A stretch of 64,000 nt of DNA from Xiphophorus maculatus (Eukaryota; Chordata; Actinopteri; Cyprinodontiformes; Poeciliidae). Made by a program: the position numbers and the translations under genes. Position 1 is the stretch's first letter, and every line of letters begins with the position of its first letter. Below, one piece after another: positions 1 to 11,344 of the stretch. The notes beneath the pieces are model-generated. The model searched no databases. It saw only the letters and a list, made by a program, of their open reading frames with translations, and was not told where the DNA came from. Location: the NCBI RefSeq assembly GCF_002775205.1, contig NC_036448.1:5358572-5422571 (forward strand). Reading direction: 5' to 3'.

Positions 1-649
1 AAAGTGCTTTCAAAGACATACAAGACAAAATAAGATGGTACAGATCAGAAACGGATAAAACGGCAAGAAGGCAATAAAGCAAAAAAAAAAAGTGGAGTTT
101 AAAAGGAATGAACTTTAAACTTGGCTTTTAAAACATCCTCAGAACTGCTCTTCCTGATGTCCTGGTACATTTATTTACTGATCCGTTTGCAGAAATGGCA
201 CCAGAATGTTTGCTTTGAAGCAGCGCATCAAGTTGAGACACGTCACATGCGCAGATCATAAATCGAATGGAAGGAAAAGTAATCCCTGGGCAAAGGGTGG
301 ATTATCTTGCTCCGATACCCCGGGGGCAAAGAATTATCCCTCTCGCTCTGCCAAAGGATGGGGCCCCGGGGTCTTATTTCACAAGCCAGCTTTGTTCATC
401 AATACCATGCAGTTCCAAAGGGAGCCCATCTTAAGATTTAATCAAGAAGGAAATGATTTGGTTTGGATTTATGTTTTGAATTTACCTCATTTAAAAAAAG
501 AAAAGAAAAAACTAGCTAAACTAGCTTTTGATTATTATTATTTTTTAAATTAAACAAGATGTGATTCATTCCATCAGGATCGCATGTGATTGTAAACACA
601 AAATATGTAAAGTGTATTCTGCAAAAAAACAAAACAGCTTCACGTTGAC

Positions 650-835
650 CCAGGGCACACCGGGGTCCGGTATGAAGAAGATCAAAGATGGCAAAACCCG
701 GTGACGACAGGTCATAGGTCAGGCAAAGCGGGTGAAGTGTCTTGACCAAAGACACAACAAAGGAGACAGACAGAGCGGGATTCAAACCAGCAACCCAGCG
801 AGTAGGGGATGAATTCTCACCACCATCCAGCTCAT
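650..835 (-). mobile_element. tRNA-derived SINE, minus-strand copy
   Basis: On the - strand the order is gggttgctggtttgaatccc (tRNA B-box-like, + positions 778-788), then ctctgtctgtc, then gtctttggtcaagacacttc. The same landmarks in the same order occur on the + strand at 905-1040. Edges are approximate. Confidence 0.6.
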
Positions 836-904
836 CTAGTCAAGCTAGGAGACGATAAATCAAAGCACCAGCCAACATGGTAACTTTGGAGGAGCTGCAG
901 AGAT

Positions 905-1215
905 CCTACTTTGGTGGCAGTGGTGGTAGGAGTGTGTGTTGTAACTGGTGGGTTGCTGGTTCGAACCCCACTCTGTCCATCTGTCGTTTTGTCTTTGGAC
1001 AAGACAATTCACTGCCTTGACTAGTAGTGGCACTCATGACTCACCTTTGTCAGATTGCCCCAGGGCAGCTGTGGCTGCAGTCCAGTAGCTTGGCACCATC
1101 GGTGTGTGAAGGGGTGTGTGTGAATGGGTGAATGGCTGAATGCAGTGTGAAGCGCGTTGGGGTCTTCTAAACTAGATAAAAGGCTGGACGAGTACAAGAG
1201 ATTTACCATTTAGGT
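905..1215 (+). mobile_element. tRNA-derived SINE, plus-strand copy
   Basis: B box GGTTCGAACCC at 958-968, then the shared block gtctttggacaagacaattc. The 3' part has gtgaatgggtgaatgg, then gaagcgcgttggggtcttct, then tttaccattta, a tail familiar from teleost SINEs. Confidence 0.65.
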
Positions 1216-1731
1216 AGGCGAATCAGTCAGCAGGACAACTGTTAGTCATACATCCCATCGTCACGTAAGACTAAGAAGAATTAAAGCTACTGGTGAAACA
1301 AAGCCATAAAAACTTCTATACGCAGTTTTGCAACACAGCAAACGTGAAACAAAAAGCTCTGGAGTCTAAAATGTAACTTTTTGGTGGGGGTTTACATAAA
1401 GTCTCAATAACATACCCTGAAGTTTGCGGTTGCTCCCAATGTCGCGTAGCAGGCCTAGAGCTGTGCTCCGGTTCGGGCCTTTGCTCGCTTCCTAATTACC
1501 CCGGTTTGCGTCTTCGCCGCGCGGCACCAGCAGGGAAGAGCGCCGCCGTAGTTTTGATGCCGAGCTGCGTCGAACAAAAGCATCTGGCACAGCGGCGGCA
1601 AGCGGTCAGCATGACGTCTTCTGACGAGACCCTTCAGATCACTTTTCATCAGAGCGTCGCAGTCGGAGGCTACCCCCGACGCTTTGCTTTCATCAGCCGT
1701 CAAGTGTCACATTCAGAGGCCCTCACTCCGC

Positions 1732-1748
1732 GGGGGGGGGGGGGGGGG
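1732..1748. repeat. Poly(G) run, 17 nt
   Basis: Uninterrupted G17 in CpG-containing DNA. Length is likely variable and prone to assembly error. Confidence 0.9.
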
Positions 1749-4639
1749 CAGGGGAACCTTCATCCAGCCTCCGCTCCGGGTTTATACAAAAACAAGTGAA
1801 AACAGAGGGAGCGGCGAGAGCTGCGCCAGACCCTGACCTTGCGACGCCGTTGTAATGAGAAGGAGGCGAGTGTATCACTTATCATTAGCGGCATGATTAG
1901 GTGCCAATGGGCTGTGCCTGCCGCGGTTTGAACCCTCCGCTCGGCGACAATCCCAAGAGTGCGATAACATATGAGATGACAACAGTTTCACACCCAGATT
2001 CACACCTCCCGCGGTTCCATACGTCGCGGCAGCCTAATCACTCATGTGAGATTAATGAGAGAAGTTGAGGTGTGGTGGGACGCTCACTAATTACAAGCTC
2101 ACACACTGGATTGTCACCAGGGGAGCAGACGGTTAGCGTGTGCTTTGTGTTTGTGTGTTCCTCTAAGCGTGTTTTAAAGTCGGTTTTTGTTTCACGAAAA
2201 CAAAAACAAAACAAAAAAAAACCCTGACGGTTTCCAGCGGAAGAAAATGAGCAACATCAAAGCTTCTCTCAGGAGAAAATGTACGAAGAAAAAAATAAAG
2301 GCACTTTGTGGGAATAACGGGGCGGCAAAAACAAAATCAAATCAACTCAAAATGCCGCTGAACGGAAAGGTAACGAAAGCGCCGGTATAAATTATTTCAT
2401 TTCTTCCTGTGCGCAGAGCCACCCGCGAAAAGAACAAAACAATGGAGTCGTGAAAACGCACAAGCAGCTCCGCAGCAATGTGTGTTCGACAAGTTTTTCT
2501 TTGAGCGATGTTGCTCGCTTTTTTTTTTGTCAGGCGTTCTGGTTGGACACCGTAAATAAATGAGGACTTCTATCGCTGCAACAACCCCCCCCAAAGAAAA
2601 CAAGGAAGATTTTCCAAATCCAAATCCTAGCAACTTATTCTTTTAGTAGAAAAATATAAAGTTGTGTTACTGCCTTCAGACCCACATTACGGAAAAACTG
2701 TTTATTCATCAAGTTTCCATTTATTTGATTTGGAGCCAGACATTCAGCTTTCAGTCACCAAATAAATCCAGCAGCCCAGTTTTACTAGTATCAGGTTGTA
2801 ATAAATGTAAATAAATGCGCAAAACTTCATATTTTGCTTTCGACCCAATACCAAGTAAATACCCGGCCTGTATCGCTGACACCGATGGTTTTTTATTTAA
2901 GTTTGAGACATATTCAAACTTCTGACCTAGGGTTAGGGTTAGAGTAATGGATGGACTTTAGCCTCTCGCAATCAGACAGCGGGAAAGAGAAGGAGGTAGC
3001 CGTCACAGAAACCGATTTGAGTAAACGGCTCGCGTTGACGTCCCTCTGGATGTTCATGCTACAGGCCAAAAGTTTTCTAAGTTTGATTAAATTCATACAA
3101 AAAAGATTCATTGGTCTACTTAGAAAAATGATTATTCGGTTAATGAGTCACTTATCAAAGCACTTCTTTAAAAAAATGTAACCGGTACATGAAGTTTTCT
3201 TGCTTTGAGGTTTGCTTTCTCCAAAGTGACCTGTGGTAGCACGACATATGCAGTAATTAATCGGCATTTGTTTGTTTGTCTTTTTCTCAGTTTGTCCACT
3301 TTTGCATTGAAATTTTGCAGTTTTTAAATAGGCATGCGGCAATATGAAAATTTTGACCGATATCGATATTTGATATTAATATTGCTGCATTGGCCAAGTT
3401 CATCTAAAGCAAAAATGATCACTGATGCTTTAGAGGCTTCTGTAGCTTATACCAAATCTTTTGAGTTTCTCCTCCATCCCCACATACTAGGCAGCTGATA
3501 AAACAGAAACCCAGCAACAGAAACATGTCTCATTTTAGACATTTTTTTTTTTTTTTTGTGCCAAACGAAGAAGCTTCAAAACCCAGAGCACAGCACTCTA
3601 TTGTAAACCGCTCATTAAGTGAAACTGTCCTTCAGCTTCGCGCGTTTGATGCGTCGCAGTGTGACGGAAAAGGTAGATAAACAAAAAGTTTCCGTGGTGG
3701 TGCTTCCCCTCTGCTTCGTTGCTGCAGCTTCGCAGACTTTTTGTGCTCACCAGTTTTGATCATGCTGACTTTTATCTCGACAACACGAAGTCTCTGTAGT
3801 CACGTTCCCTGTCTACAGCGTTCCCGAGTCAAATTTGTGAGTTTTTTTTTTCCATTTTTTGGGTGGCACAAAGAGTAGAAACAACATTACAAACAGCTGT
3901 TTGCTGTCGAGTTCAATGAAGGAAGCTGCTTGTGTGTCTATTTTGTCCATGACTCGCGTGCGATTAAAGAGGACACCTTTTGGCTATTTATTTAGTTACG
4001 AGAGAACAGAGAGAGAAGGGGGAAAAAAGCCCTAATTGTCTCATTAATTACTCTTTGCATGAAATAATGACTGAGCCCTTGTGATTGCAGTTCTTTGTTG
4101 CTCAATAACGAAGGCAGAGGTGGGATGGCAGCAAAAGAAAACATGCTTCAACCTTTTTTTTATTCACAGCATTATGCTAGAAGAGAGGGAGAAAAAAAAG
4201 GAAAAATAGGACAAATAAGAACAAAAGGCAGGAGGAGTGAGAGAAAAAAATGGTAAAAAGAAAAGGGGGGAAAAAAATGCAGCATTAGGACCGATTTGTT
4301 TAGAGCGAATCAAAAAAAGAGCAGCAGAGACGGAGAAAGATTTGGCCGTGAAGTGTTTGCCAGGCCTGCTGGAGCCCACCCAGTTCCCTCTCTCCCACCA
4401 TCCCAGCGCGGTGAATAGGCTGTTTGACACACTGTTCAGACACCGAGACGCGGCACAACAACAAACCAAATCAGCAGCAAATTAAAGACTCCTCGGGGGG
4501 GGGGAGCAGCAGAGTATCGCCAGAGGTGTTCTGGAAAGCCAGGCCACGCCAATTAAGTGCTGTAAGACGGTTCCAGGAGCCGGTTCTCCGGACCTCCACC
4601 ACACGACGAATAGAACGACAGATTGTACAGGGTGTCTTT

Positions 4640-5410
4640 AAAAAGTCTTAAATTCTGGTAAAATTCTTCTAAAATTAAGGGTTTAAAATGTCAAATTTGT
4701 TAAAAAAAAACATTTGTCATGGCTGGACTGTTTCATCTTACAGGGTCAAGCTCGATTTTTATCTGTTATTATCGCAAGACTTTTCTGTCACGTGTGCAGA
4801 TGTCTTTTGTGATTTAGGTCAGTTGAGGCTAAATTTGACTACTAATATACCTTTACTGGCTAGAGTAGCAAGAGTACTGTATATTGCTACCCTAGCTATG
4901 AATATAGCCAACTGGGTTAGCAATAACTAGCAAGGGTATATTAACAGCTAGTTAATCAGTTATTCAGCTAGTGAGTCCGTGTCAAATGTAAAAAAGCTAG
5001 CTAGCTAAAAAGTTAGTTTTTTTTGTGATTTTTTAAAAAAAATATTTATTTAGCTAGCTAGTTTTTTTATATTTGTCATGGGATAAAAAAATTTTTTTAT
5101 TTATTGCCATTGGCTCACTTCTGTACGATGAAACGTGCATTTTGTGCACAAAAGGCTTACTTGTCTACTTGTGGGACTATTCTGTCACGCAGAAGTCTGA
5201 GTCATGTGCATATGTCATCTGTGATTTGAGTCCCTTGAGGCTACAAGTAACTAGCTGCTGATAAACTACAATCTACTGTAGAGTAGCAAGAGTAGACTGC
5301 TTACCCTAGCTAGCAATATATCTAGCTAGGGTAGCAGTAGTTAGAAAGCTAGCAAGGGTATATTAGCAACTAGTTAGTTGGTGTCAGATGTAAACAGCTA
5401 GAGATCTTGT
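4640..5410. repeat. GCTAGCTA-containing repeat with two degenerate tandem copies
   Basis: Copy one (about 4,685-4,995) and copy two (about 5,080-5,405) share, in order: a gtgatttaggtcagttgaggcta-type block, exact tagagtagcaagagta, exact ctagcaagggtatatta, and a gtgtcaaatgtaaa-type block. GCTAGCTA clusters lie between them. The left edge (ctttaaaaagtcttaaa) resembles the ends of the 34,980 and 52,940 repeats. Confidence 0.65.
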
Positions 5411-6389
5411 CACGCCGCTGTGCGCTCCTACCATAGGGAGCTGGTGACACTAGATTAGCCTGAATACGTCTGTTATAGTCTGTCCAATACAAACTTCCAA
5501 CACAAGCTGCATTATTTGTGTCTCGAGGCCTCTAAAGGGAACGTAGCTCTTCATATCTGTCATATAGCCGAGGGAAAAAAAAAACTTATTTATCCCCGGT
5601 TTTTGCTTCAGCATGAATAGGTGCTGATTATCCTGCAGCTGATCTGGGTAAGCGCTGCTGCAGCAGCACTTCAGAGGGCAGTGAGGGGCTGCCATGTTAA
5701 AGACGATCCTAACCGGGTGCACAGCTCCCAGGCCTGTGCTGACATAAATCAGCGCAGCAAAGCAACTGTGTAGCGTTGCTTATTTAGTTGCCCAGCTGCA
5801 CTCAGTGAACCTGAAACAACGAGGGGCGCTGTTTTCGACTCAAATGAGTGCTTCCAGTGCATACAGTTAAGTTTTACTGTATGTTTTTTTTGTTTTGTTT
5901 TCCTTTTTCTTCACCTTTCATGATTGTATACTTGACTGTTCCACCGTCAAAGGTCCTCCATCTTGTCGGAATGAGGCGGACCCAAACGGGGCGCGCATGA
6001 ACGACCTCAGCAGTTCTCACAGGAGTACCAGGAGAAAGAGAGGTTGCTACTCGTCTACAACATTTCAGCGTCGGCATTGACCCTGAAATCAAATGTTTGA
6101 TATAAAACTTTGAAAGAATTTCACTGCTTTCTGGTCTGTACTGGAGAGGCGAGATATACCCGTTAAACTTGTTCCGCTTTTTGTTAGGATGCAGCCACAA
6201 ACTTTACACAAAACAGCACATAATCGTGACGTGGAAGAAAAAAAATACTTGATTTTCAAACTGTTTTACATGTAACGGCTTAAAAGTGTGGCATGTAGCT
6301 GTCCAACCCGACTGAGATTAAGGTACAGAGAACATCTGTCAACGTCATTTTAAGCCATATATGTCTACATATATCCCATATGATTCAGG

Positions 6390-6610
6390 CCTGGACTTTG
6401 ACTGGACCGTCCTAGCACATAAATACGGTTGCATCTAAACCAATCTTTTATATGTTGTTGGTATGTTTGAGGAGGTTGTCCTGCTGGATTGTGAACAGTC
6501 GCCGGAGTTTTAAGTCTCCAACAGCTTCTCTGTGCCAGCTGGTGTAAAACATCCCCACAGTATTATGCTACTTTATCGTGTTTTACAACGGTAAAACATG
6601 GTAGCGACAG
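6390..6610 (-). pseudogene. Degraded Tc1/mariner transposase fragment
   Basis: On the - strand, tagcataatactgtggggatg and what follows read SIILWGCFTPAGTEKLLE. Later comes FTIQQDN, the pattern around the second catalytic Asp in Tc1 transposases. Short, interrupted and without an intact frame; a dead relic. Confidence 0.6.
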
Positions 6611-7139
6611 CGTCCCCGATTTACAAGCAACGCTTGCAAGTGGAGCAACAGAAATTAAAGGAAGAAAGGTGGCGAGAAGGGGAAAGAAGAAGATGGGAGT
6701 AGACGAGAGAAGCATAGAGGGAGCACAAGCCCAGTCTGCCTCTAAACCTGCAGAAAGAGGAAAAAAAACAAAACCAAGAAACCACAGCAGCAAACGACAA
6801 TTAAAGCTGTATGTAGACCCAATCACACCCCAACGTATAATTTGTATAAAAGGGTCTGAATCTAAACATCTGATGTTCTTCTTGCCATTTCTTCCATATT
6901 TGCTGACATATTTGAGAGCATACCTGTATCAATATATTCTATTATAAACCTTTTACAACAGCTTCGTCCAGTTTGGGTGGACGACCATGTCTTGGCTTCT
7001 CGACTTCTAGGAGAACTGGTTGCACTCGATTTTATTTAAGGGTATCAGTAAAATGAGAGCTGAATTCCGAAAGCAGTGTAGATTCTCGTTCTAACAGAAT
7101 GATGTATTAGCACAAAGAGCTTCATGCCAGTCAACCACT

Positions 7140-8190
7140 CTCTACTGTAGTCAGGAATAATTAGCCCAACGAAGGCACATTAACCTTATCATGGATTTAA
7201 TGGCAATTAGACGCGTGTAAGGCCGCTTACAAGTGACTTGAACTTATCCTTGATTGTGAGGCTGATAAAAGCTGATGCAGAGTAGAATATAAGGGTCCAA
7301 ATTAATTATTCCACAACAGCGCAGATGAAAGGCTGCTTCTATTGACGGACGCAGCTGATTGCCACCGCGGGTGACTCTAGGGAACACGGCCGGCTATAGC
7401 TCGGAGATGGGCCAGGTTGTGACAGAACTGTCCCAGTCCATGAGCTGGGAGGCATTTTGTAACGAAGATGACCAGCGCGAGGTGCCAGAGCCGGTCTGTC
7501 GGTCGAGCAAAATGCTCCAGCAGCTTCCCGGGGGCCACGCCAGCCTTGGAGCGGAAGGCAGGAAAGATCCTTGGGAGAGAGCGGGCTTCCTTTATTCTCT
7601 AACAGGAGAGCGCGCGCGCGCGCGTGTGTGCGTGCGTGATCCGCAGGCCTGAAGCGTCCACGGTGAACGGAGGTTTAATTGGCCATATCCAGTGATAGAT
7701 GGCTGTTCAACCTTTTGTTGCTCATCAGTGGCAGGATGCACCGAGGCTTGCTTGTTTCACAATATGAGGCTGATTGTGGGGTCTATTAAAAATCAGCCTC
7801 TGGAGGAGATGTCACTGTGCCGCGACGCCACAGCTTGAAAGGAGAAACTCCGGAATGATCTGATTTGAAGAAAGAAAAGAATTTAAGAAAAGAATCAACT
7901 CGCGCTCAGTTGATTGCCCATTATATCACGAAGGCAGTAAAAAAATGATTGAAAAACTGATCACACTTAATGAGTTATCTCTATCCACAGAGACATCCGG
8001 AGGGAGATAATTGACATTAATTATCCGCTTTTGTTTCTCGGCAACGTAAATCAAAGTGGGGGGGGATCTCAGTTTTTATTTAATCGCAAACAAAAATCAT
8101 CGTGTCAAGCAAATTCCTGATTGAATGGCGTGTACGTTAATGACATAATCGCTCCCTCACCGAACAATCCGGGCTGGTGAAAAAAGTTCC
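7140..8190. promoter_or_regulatory. Candidate conserved non-coding (enhancer-like) region
   Basis: Unlike its repeat-rich surroundings this stretch shows no transposon hallmark. It is dense in homeodomain-type sites, e.g. aattaattatt near 7,300, ttaatgagttatc near 7,970 and gacattaattatccg near 8,013. It also contains a (CG)n/(GT)n tract. Inference only: a comparison with other fish would decide. Confidence 0.3.
7611..7638. repeat. (CG)n-(TG)n alternating purine-pyrimidine tract
   Basis: About 28 bp of CG repeats passing to TG/CGTG repeats, a sequence type able to form Z-DNA. Confidence 0.85.
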
Positions 8191-8484
8191 CTCTCTTTGT
8201 GCTCAAGAGTGATTGATGCGCTCAACGGCTGGGAAGACGCACGTCAGGTTAAAGATACAAAATGCCTGTTTTTGTTCGGTAAACTGTGTGCAGGGGGAAG
8301 GAACTCTAAGTGAATCAGAAAGCAAACAACTCCGAGTATCGTCTCAGACTCTCTGGCAGACGGAGATGAAAACAGAAACGGGCCCTGACGGCAGGAAGCG
8401 GAGGATATCCAGGCGAAGCGAAACCGGCTTTGCTCGAGGAGGGCTCCCTTTGCACTTCACAGAGGAGGTGCCAAAGTGAGAGAG

Positions 8485-8503
8485 AATAAATAAATAAATA
8501 AAT
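8485..8503. repeat. (AAAT)n microsatellite
   Basis: Four and a half AATA units. Confidence 0.85.
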
Positions 8504-9597
8504 GGCCACTTTTGCAGCAGGGTTGGGGGGTGGGGGTGTTCTTTTGACATCCCCTAACAGTTGAGAGTAAGCTGGAAAAATGAGTGATGCTCGTTAACTC
8601 TGACCCAAATCCTGCTCGACAGTGGGAGCTGTTAAAACACGGAGCAGACTGGGGAGTCTGGGTGACCTAGATAGCATTGGCTCTGAAAAGCAGCCATACA
8701 TCACATTAAGTCGCTCTTCGCTCTAATACAATGAGGCATATCTCTCTCATTGGTAATGAAAATTACATTCTGATAAGGTTCTTTGTGACACGGAGAATAC
8801 CTCTCCGTCCGCCGACACGCCAATACCTCGTATGCCGGGACGGACTCTCGGCGTAGACTGCTCCTTCGCCGCTGGACCTGGGTGACATTATCAGACTTAT
8901 GAGCGGACGCGGACTGTGACACTATAGTCGGACGAATCCGAACTGTGACTCGTGGTGATGAGTCATCCTCGGTTACCAGCTGTTGACGGAGGAAATGGAA
9001 CATGTCTGAGCAAAACAGTTCACTTCTTTTCTTCGTTGTTCAGCCGGTCGCTTTGTGGGTCGCCTCAACGGGTTTCATCTCGCGTCCCTCTTTGTCTCAC
9101 TGGCTCATCTTCTTTTTCACATCATCCTAGAGCTCTCTTCATTTTGTCCAATATGTTCACTATCCTTCCTCTTCACATGCACAAATCATGTCAACCTCGT
9201 TCCAAAACTTTATCTACAATCCTTGTTGACCTGAGTAGGCCATTACAAATGTGCCCAAACCTTTGTTGGCATTTTAAATGAAGGGTTGTGGTTGTGGCAC
9301 CGTCATCATTTGTAAATATGATGCTGGATTTAGATTTAGAATTAGAATTGTGGCCCGAAAGCTCATGTTCAGTTCAGAGTTCATCAGATAACAGCATGGT
9401 TGTTGGAGATTTTAGCTAGGCCAGGATGATGTTTTTCTATATATAATTTTGCTCGACTTCATTGTTCAGACATAAAAGCAATACAGGAAATTGTTGTTGC
9501 ATGTAAAACACATCCAGTTCTCATTGAAAATTTCTTTCACTTCCCTCACTGTCCTTTTTATATCACTTCTGATTTAAAAAAGGAGAAAATATTTGGA

Positions 9598-9882
9598 CGA
9601 TCCAGTGCAAATATCTTAGTACACTTGAAATAACACAAAACTAACTCATGGGTAACTTTTCAGCAAGATATAGCAGCTTGTTTTAAGTCAATAATTCCTT
9701 TACATTGATGAAGAAGTACTAGTTCCATTGACAGATTGACATGGGAAAAATCATTTTCCCATGCTATAAGTGAAATAAGCTGCTAATGGAAATAGTACTT
9801 TGTTTTGTCTTATTTCAGCTATACTAATATATTTGCACTAGAAACTAGACCAAAACTACTTGGTGTTTTTGCAGTAATTACT
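9598..9882. mobile_element. Palindromic miniature transposable element, copy 1
   Basis: The left end ccagtgcaaatatcttagta matches the inverted right end tactaatatatttgcactag. The centre is catgggaaaaatcattttcccatg. A related copy lies at 53,065-53,385. Edges are approximate. Confidence 0.65.
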
Positions 9883-10713
9883 TGTTTTTGACTTGAATTT
9901 TACTTTCAGATTAGTTTGACATTAGAAGTGTTGACTTTTATAATCTTTTGTCCATGATTGAATGAAAGGTCTCCTGATACACCGCTCGTTGGTGCTTTCA
10001 GTTTCCCCAGTAGCTATCCTTCCTGTCGTGGCCGTTTACAAAAGTCTTTCTGGGGGGAAACTGACAAGGGTCCCCCTTGGAAACAAACTTCGAACAATGT
10101 CACACAATGTCAGACATGACAGTGTACTCCCTGCTACTCCCAGTGCCCAGTTTCTTTTCTGTCCTCTCTTTCCCCGACAATGGCACCTCAACTCGCCAAC
10201 CGAAGCCGCGGCAGCCGCCGTGCCAGCTTGGCACGGCTTGGCCCGTGTCAGCGGCGGATGATTCAAGGGCATTAAAAAACAATGCGGGGGTTTCCAGTTC
10301 ACGGTGCCAGGAGTGGCGCCGCCACCGTTTGCTTTGAAACAGCCTCTCCCCTCCTCTCCTGCTGTTGGACCCATTAGCAGTCCATCCTCCGAAAATTTGC
10401 TTTGCGTGCAACAGCAGCGCCGGTCATGGTTTGCTGTTCTGTATTTACTCATGAGCAGTACATAAAGTGAGACTGTTAAATATTTCACCAGAGGTCTTCT
10501 TCATGGGTGGCCGCTACAGCAGGGAGCATTAGCTGCACGCTCATTAAGGATTGATGATCAAGAAGAGATAATAACATCTTTGTTGATTTGTTAAATTGCT
10601 GCCCGCCATTTTATACGCGAGTACTGTAATGAGTGAACAAGGGAGCACGTGTCATTTTAATTTTTAACCACCTGTAGCTTAACATTTGTTATCTCTGTCT
10701 CCTTGCCTTGCAG

Positions 10714-11274
10714 TGCTGAGAGCTACAGACTGTGATGGGCTGCTAACCCACATCTGAAGTGCTCCAACAAAGAATAATATCCACTTCTGACCTATTCTGA
10801 AGAACAATATTTGATTCAGTCAGTGTTGCAAGTCTCCCCCAGGGGGATTGCTCCTGAGCAATAGGTGAACCTTCGTAAAGAGCAACAGTGGAAACCATGT
10901 GATACTTGACCTTCACTGTGAGAACTCGGGTGCACTCCGGAGGATGTCAAATCTGATCTGAAGCCGCCCCTCCAGAGGATCGTTCGGCTCATAATTCAAT
11001 CGGCTCTTCGATGTTTTGCCCGGCGTTGCTCAAACGCCGCGGACCAGCAGTGACGGGGCGCATCTATTGACGCCGGATCTTTATTTGTTGAGGAGTATCA
11101 GACACGTCGCCATGGATTTGACTGAGATTATCCGTACCAAAGAGCCGCTGTGAGAGACACGGAGAGCCGACGGAGGGCGAATCGAACACTGGGAGATCGA
11201 GGGGGGTCAGCGAGTGTGCTGCTAAACCCATGGTGGATCTGCTGTGAGCAGGACAAGGGACTCAGCGGTGGAGG
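10714..11274 (+). other. dab1: Probable dab1 5' UTR part of the start-codon exon
   Basis: A good acceptor (pyrimidine tract ending ccttgccttgcag at 10713) precedes about 560 nt leading to the dab1 start codon. The start at 11275 is chosen because the peptide [14 protein letters not shown] follows, matching the DAB1 N-terminus, and the exon closes in the phase needed by the next exon. The leader holds several upstream ATGs, including a minimal ATG-TGA at 10897 and longer ones at 11112 and 11230. The acceptor itself is inferred; a promoter inside this stretch is an alternative. Confidence 0.5.
11112..11153 (+). CDS. Upstream ORF in the dab1 leader (13 codons)
   Basis: ATG at 11112 sits in a near-ideal Kozak setting (gtcgccATGG) and opens a 13-codon frame ending in TGA, 121 nt before the dab1 start. 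A 5-codon uORF follows at 11230-11247. If the leader is transcribed as inferred, these would lower or regulate DAB1 translation. Whether the peptide is made is unknown. Confidence 0.4.
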   Translation: MDLTEIIRTKEPL

Positions 11275-11344
11275 ATGTCAGCAGAGGCCGAGGTCCAGTC
11301 GGGTGTCAAAACCAGCCAGCGAAAGGAGTCCAGGAGGATCAGAG
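11275..11344 (+). CDS. dab1: dab1 coding exon 1 (start codon)
   Basis: Encodes residues 1-23 plus the first base of Gly24; donor GTACGT. The peptide keeps the DAB1 pattern of an acidic start, then VKTS, then a Lys/Arg/Ser-rich stretch just before the PTB domain. A hAT-type miniature element starts only 62 bp into the following intron. Confidence 0.9.

Larger units (their letters stand above)
1..10713. other. No recognised coding exon upstream of dab1
   Basis: Intergenic DNA or a 5' dab1 intron (DAB1 genes are known for very long 5' introns). The left edge (aaagtgctttcaaag, then A-rich) resembles the end of a dispersed repeat. Contents listed separately: SINEs at 650-1215, a GCTAGCTA duplication at 4,640-5,410, a Tc1 relic near 6,500, possible conserved DNA at 7,140-8,190, and a palindromic MITE near 9,700. 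All open frames here are short and not protein-like. Confidence 0.6.

Noticed and set aside
958..968. tRNA gene suggested by GGTTCGAACCC
   Set aside because: Only the B box is convincing; no A box and cloverleaf. Treated as a SINE.
2931..2945. Telomere-like ggttagggttag
   Set aside because: Only about two units; too short to be an interstitial telomeric array.
3330..3400. tatcgatatttgatattaatattgc block
   Set aside because: Looks like part of a dispersed fish repeat, but no ends or second copy could be defined.
4237..4651. Two overlapping + strand frames and a - strand frame
   Set aside because: Low-complexity A/G-rich DNA; no family match.
10036..10488. 150-codon - strand open frame upstream of dab1
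   Set aside because: No recognisable domain or splice context; composition looks like translated non-coding DNA, and a second shadow frame overlaps it.
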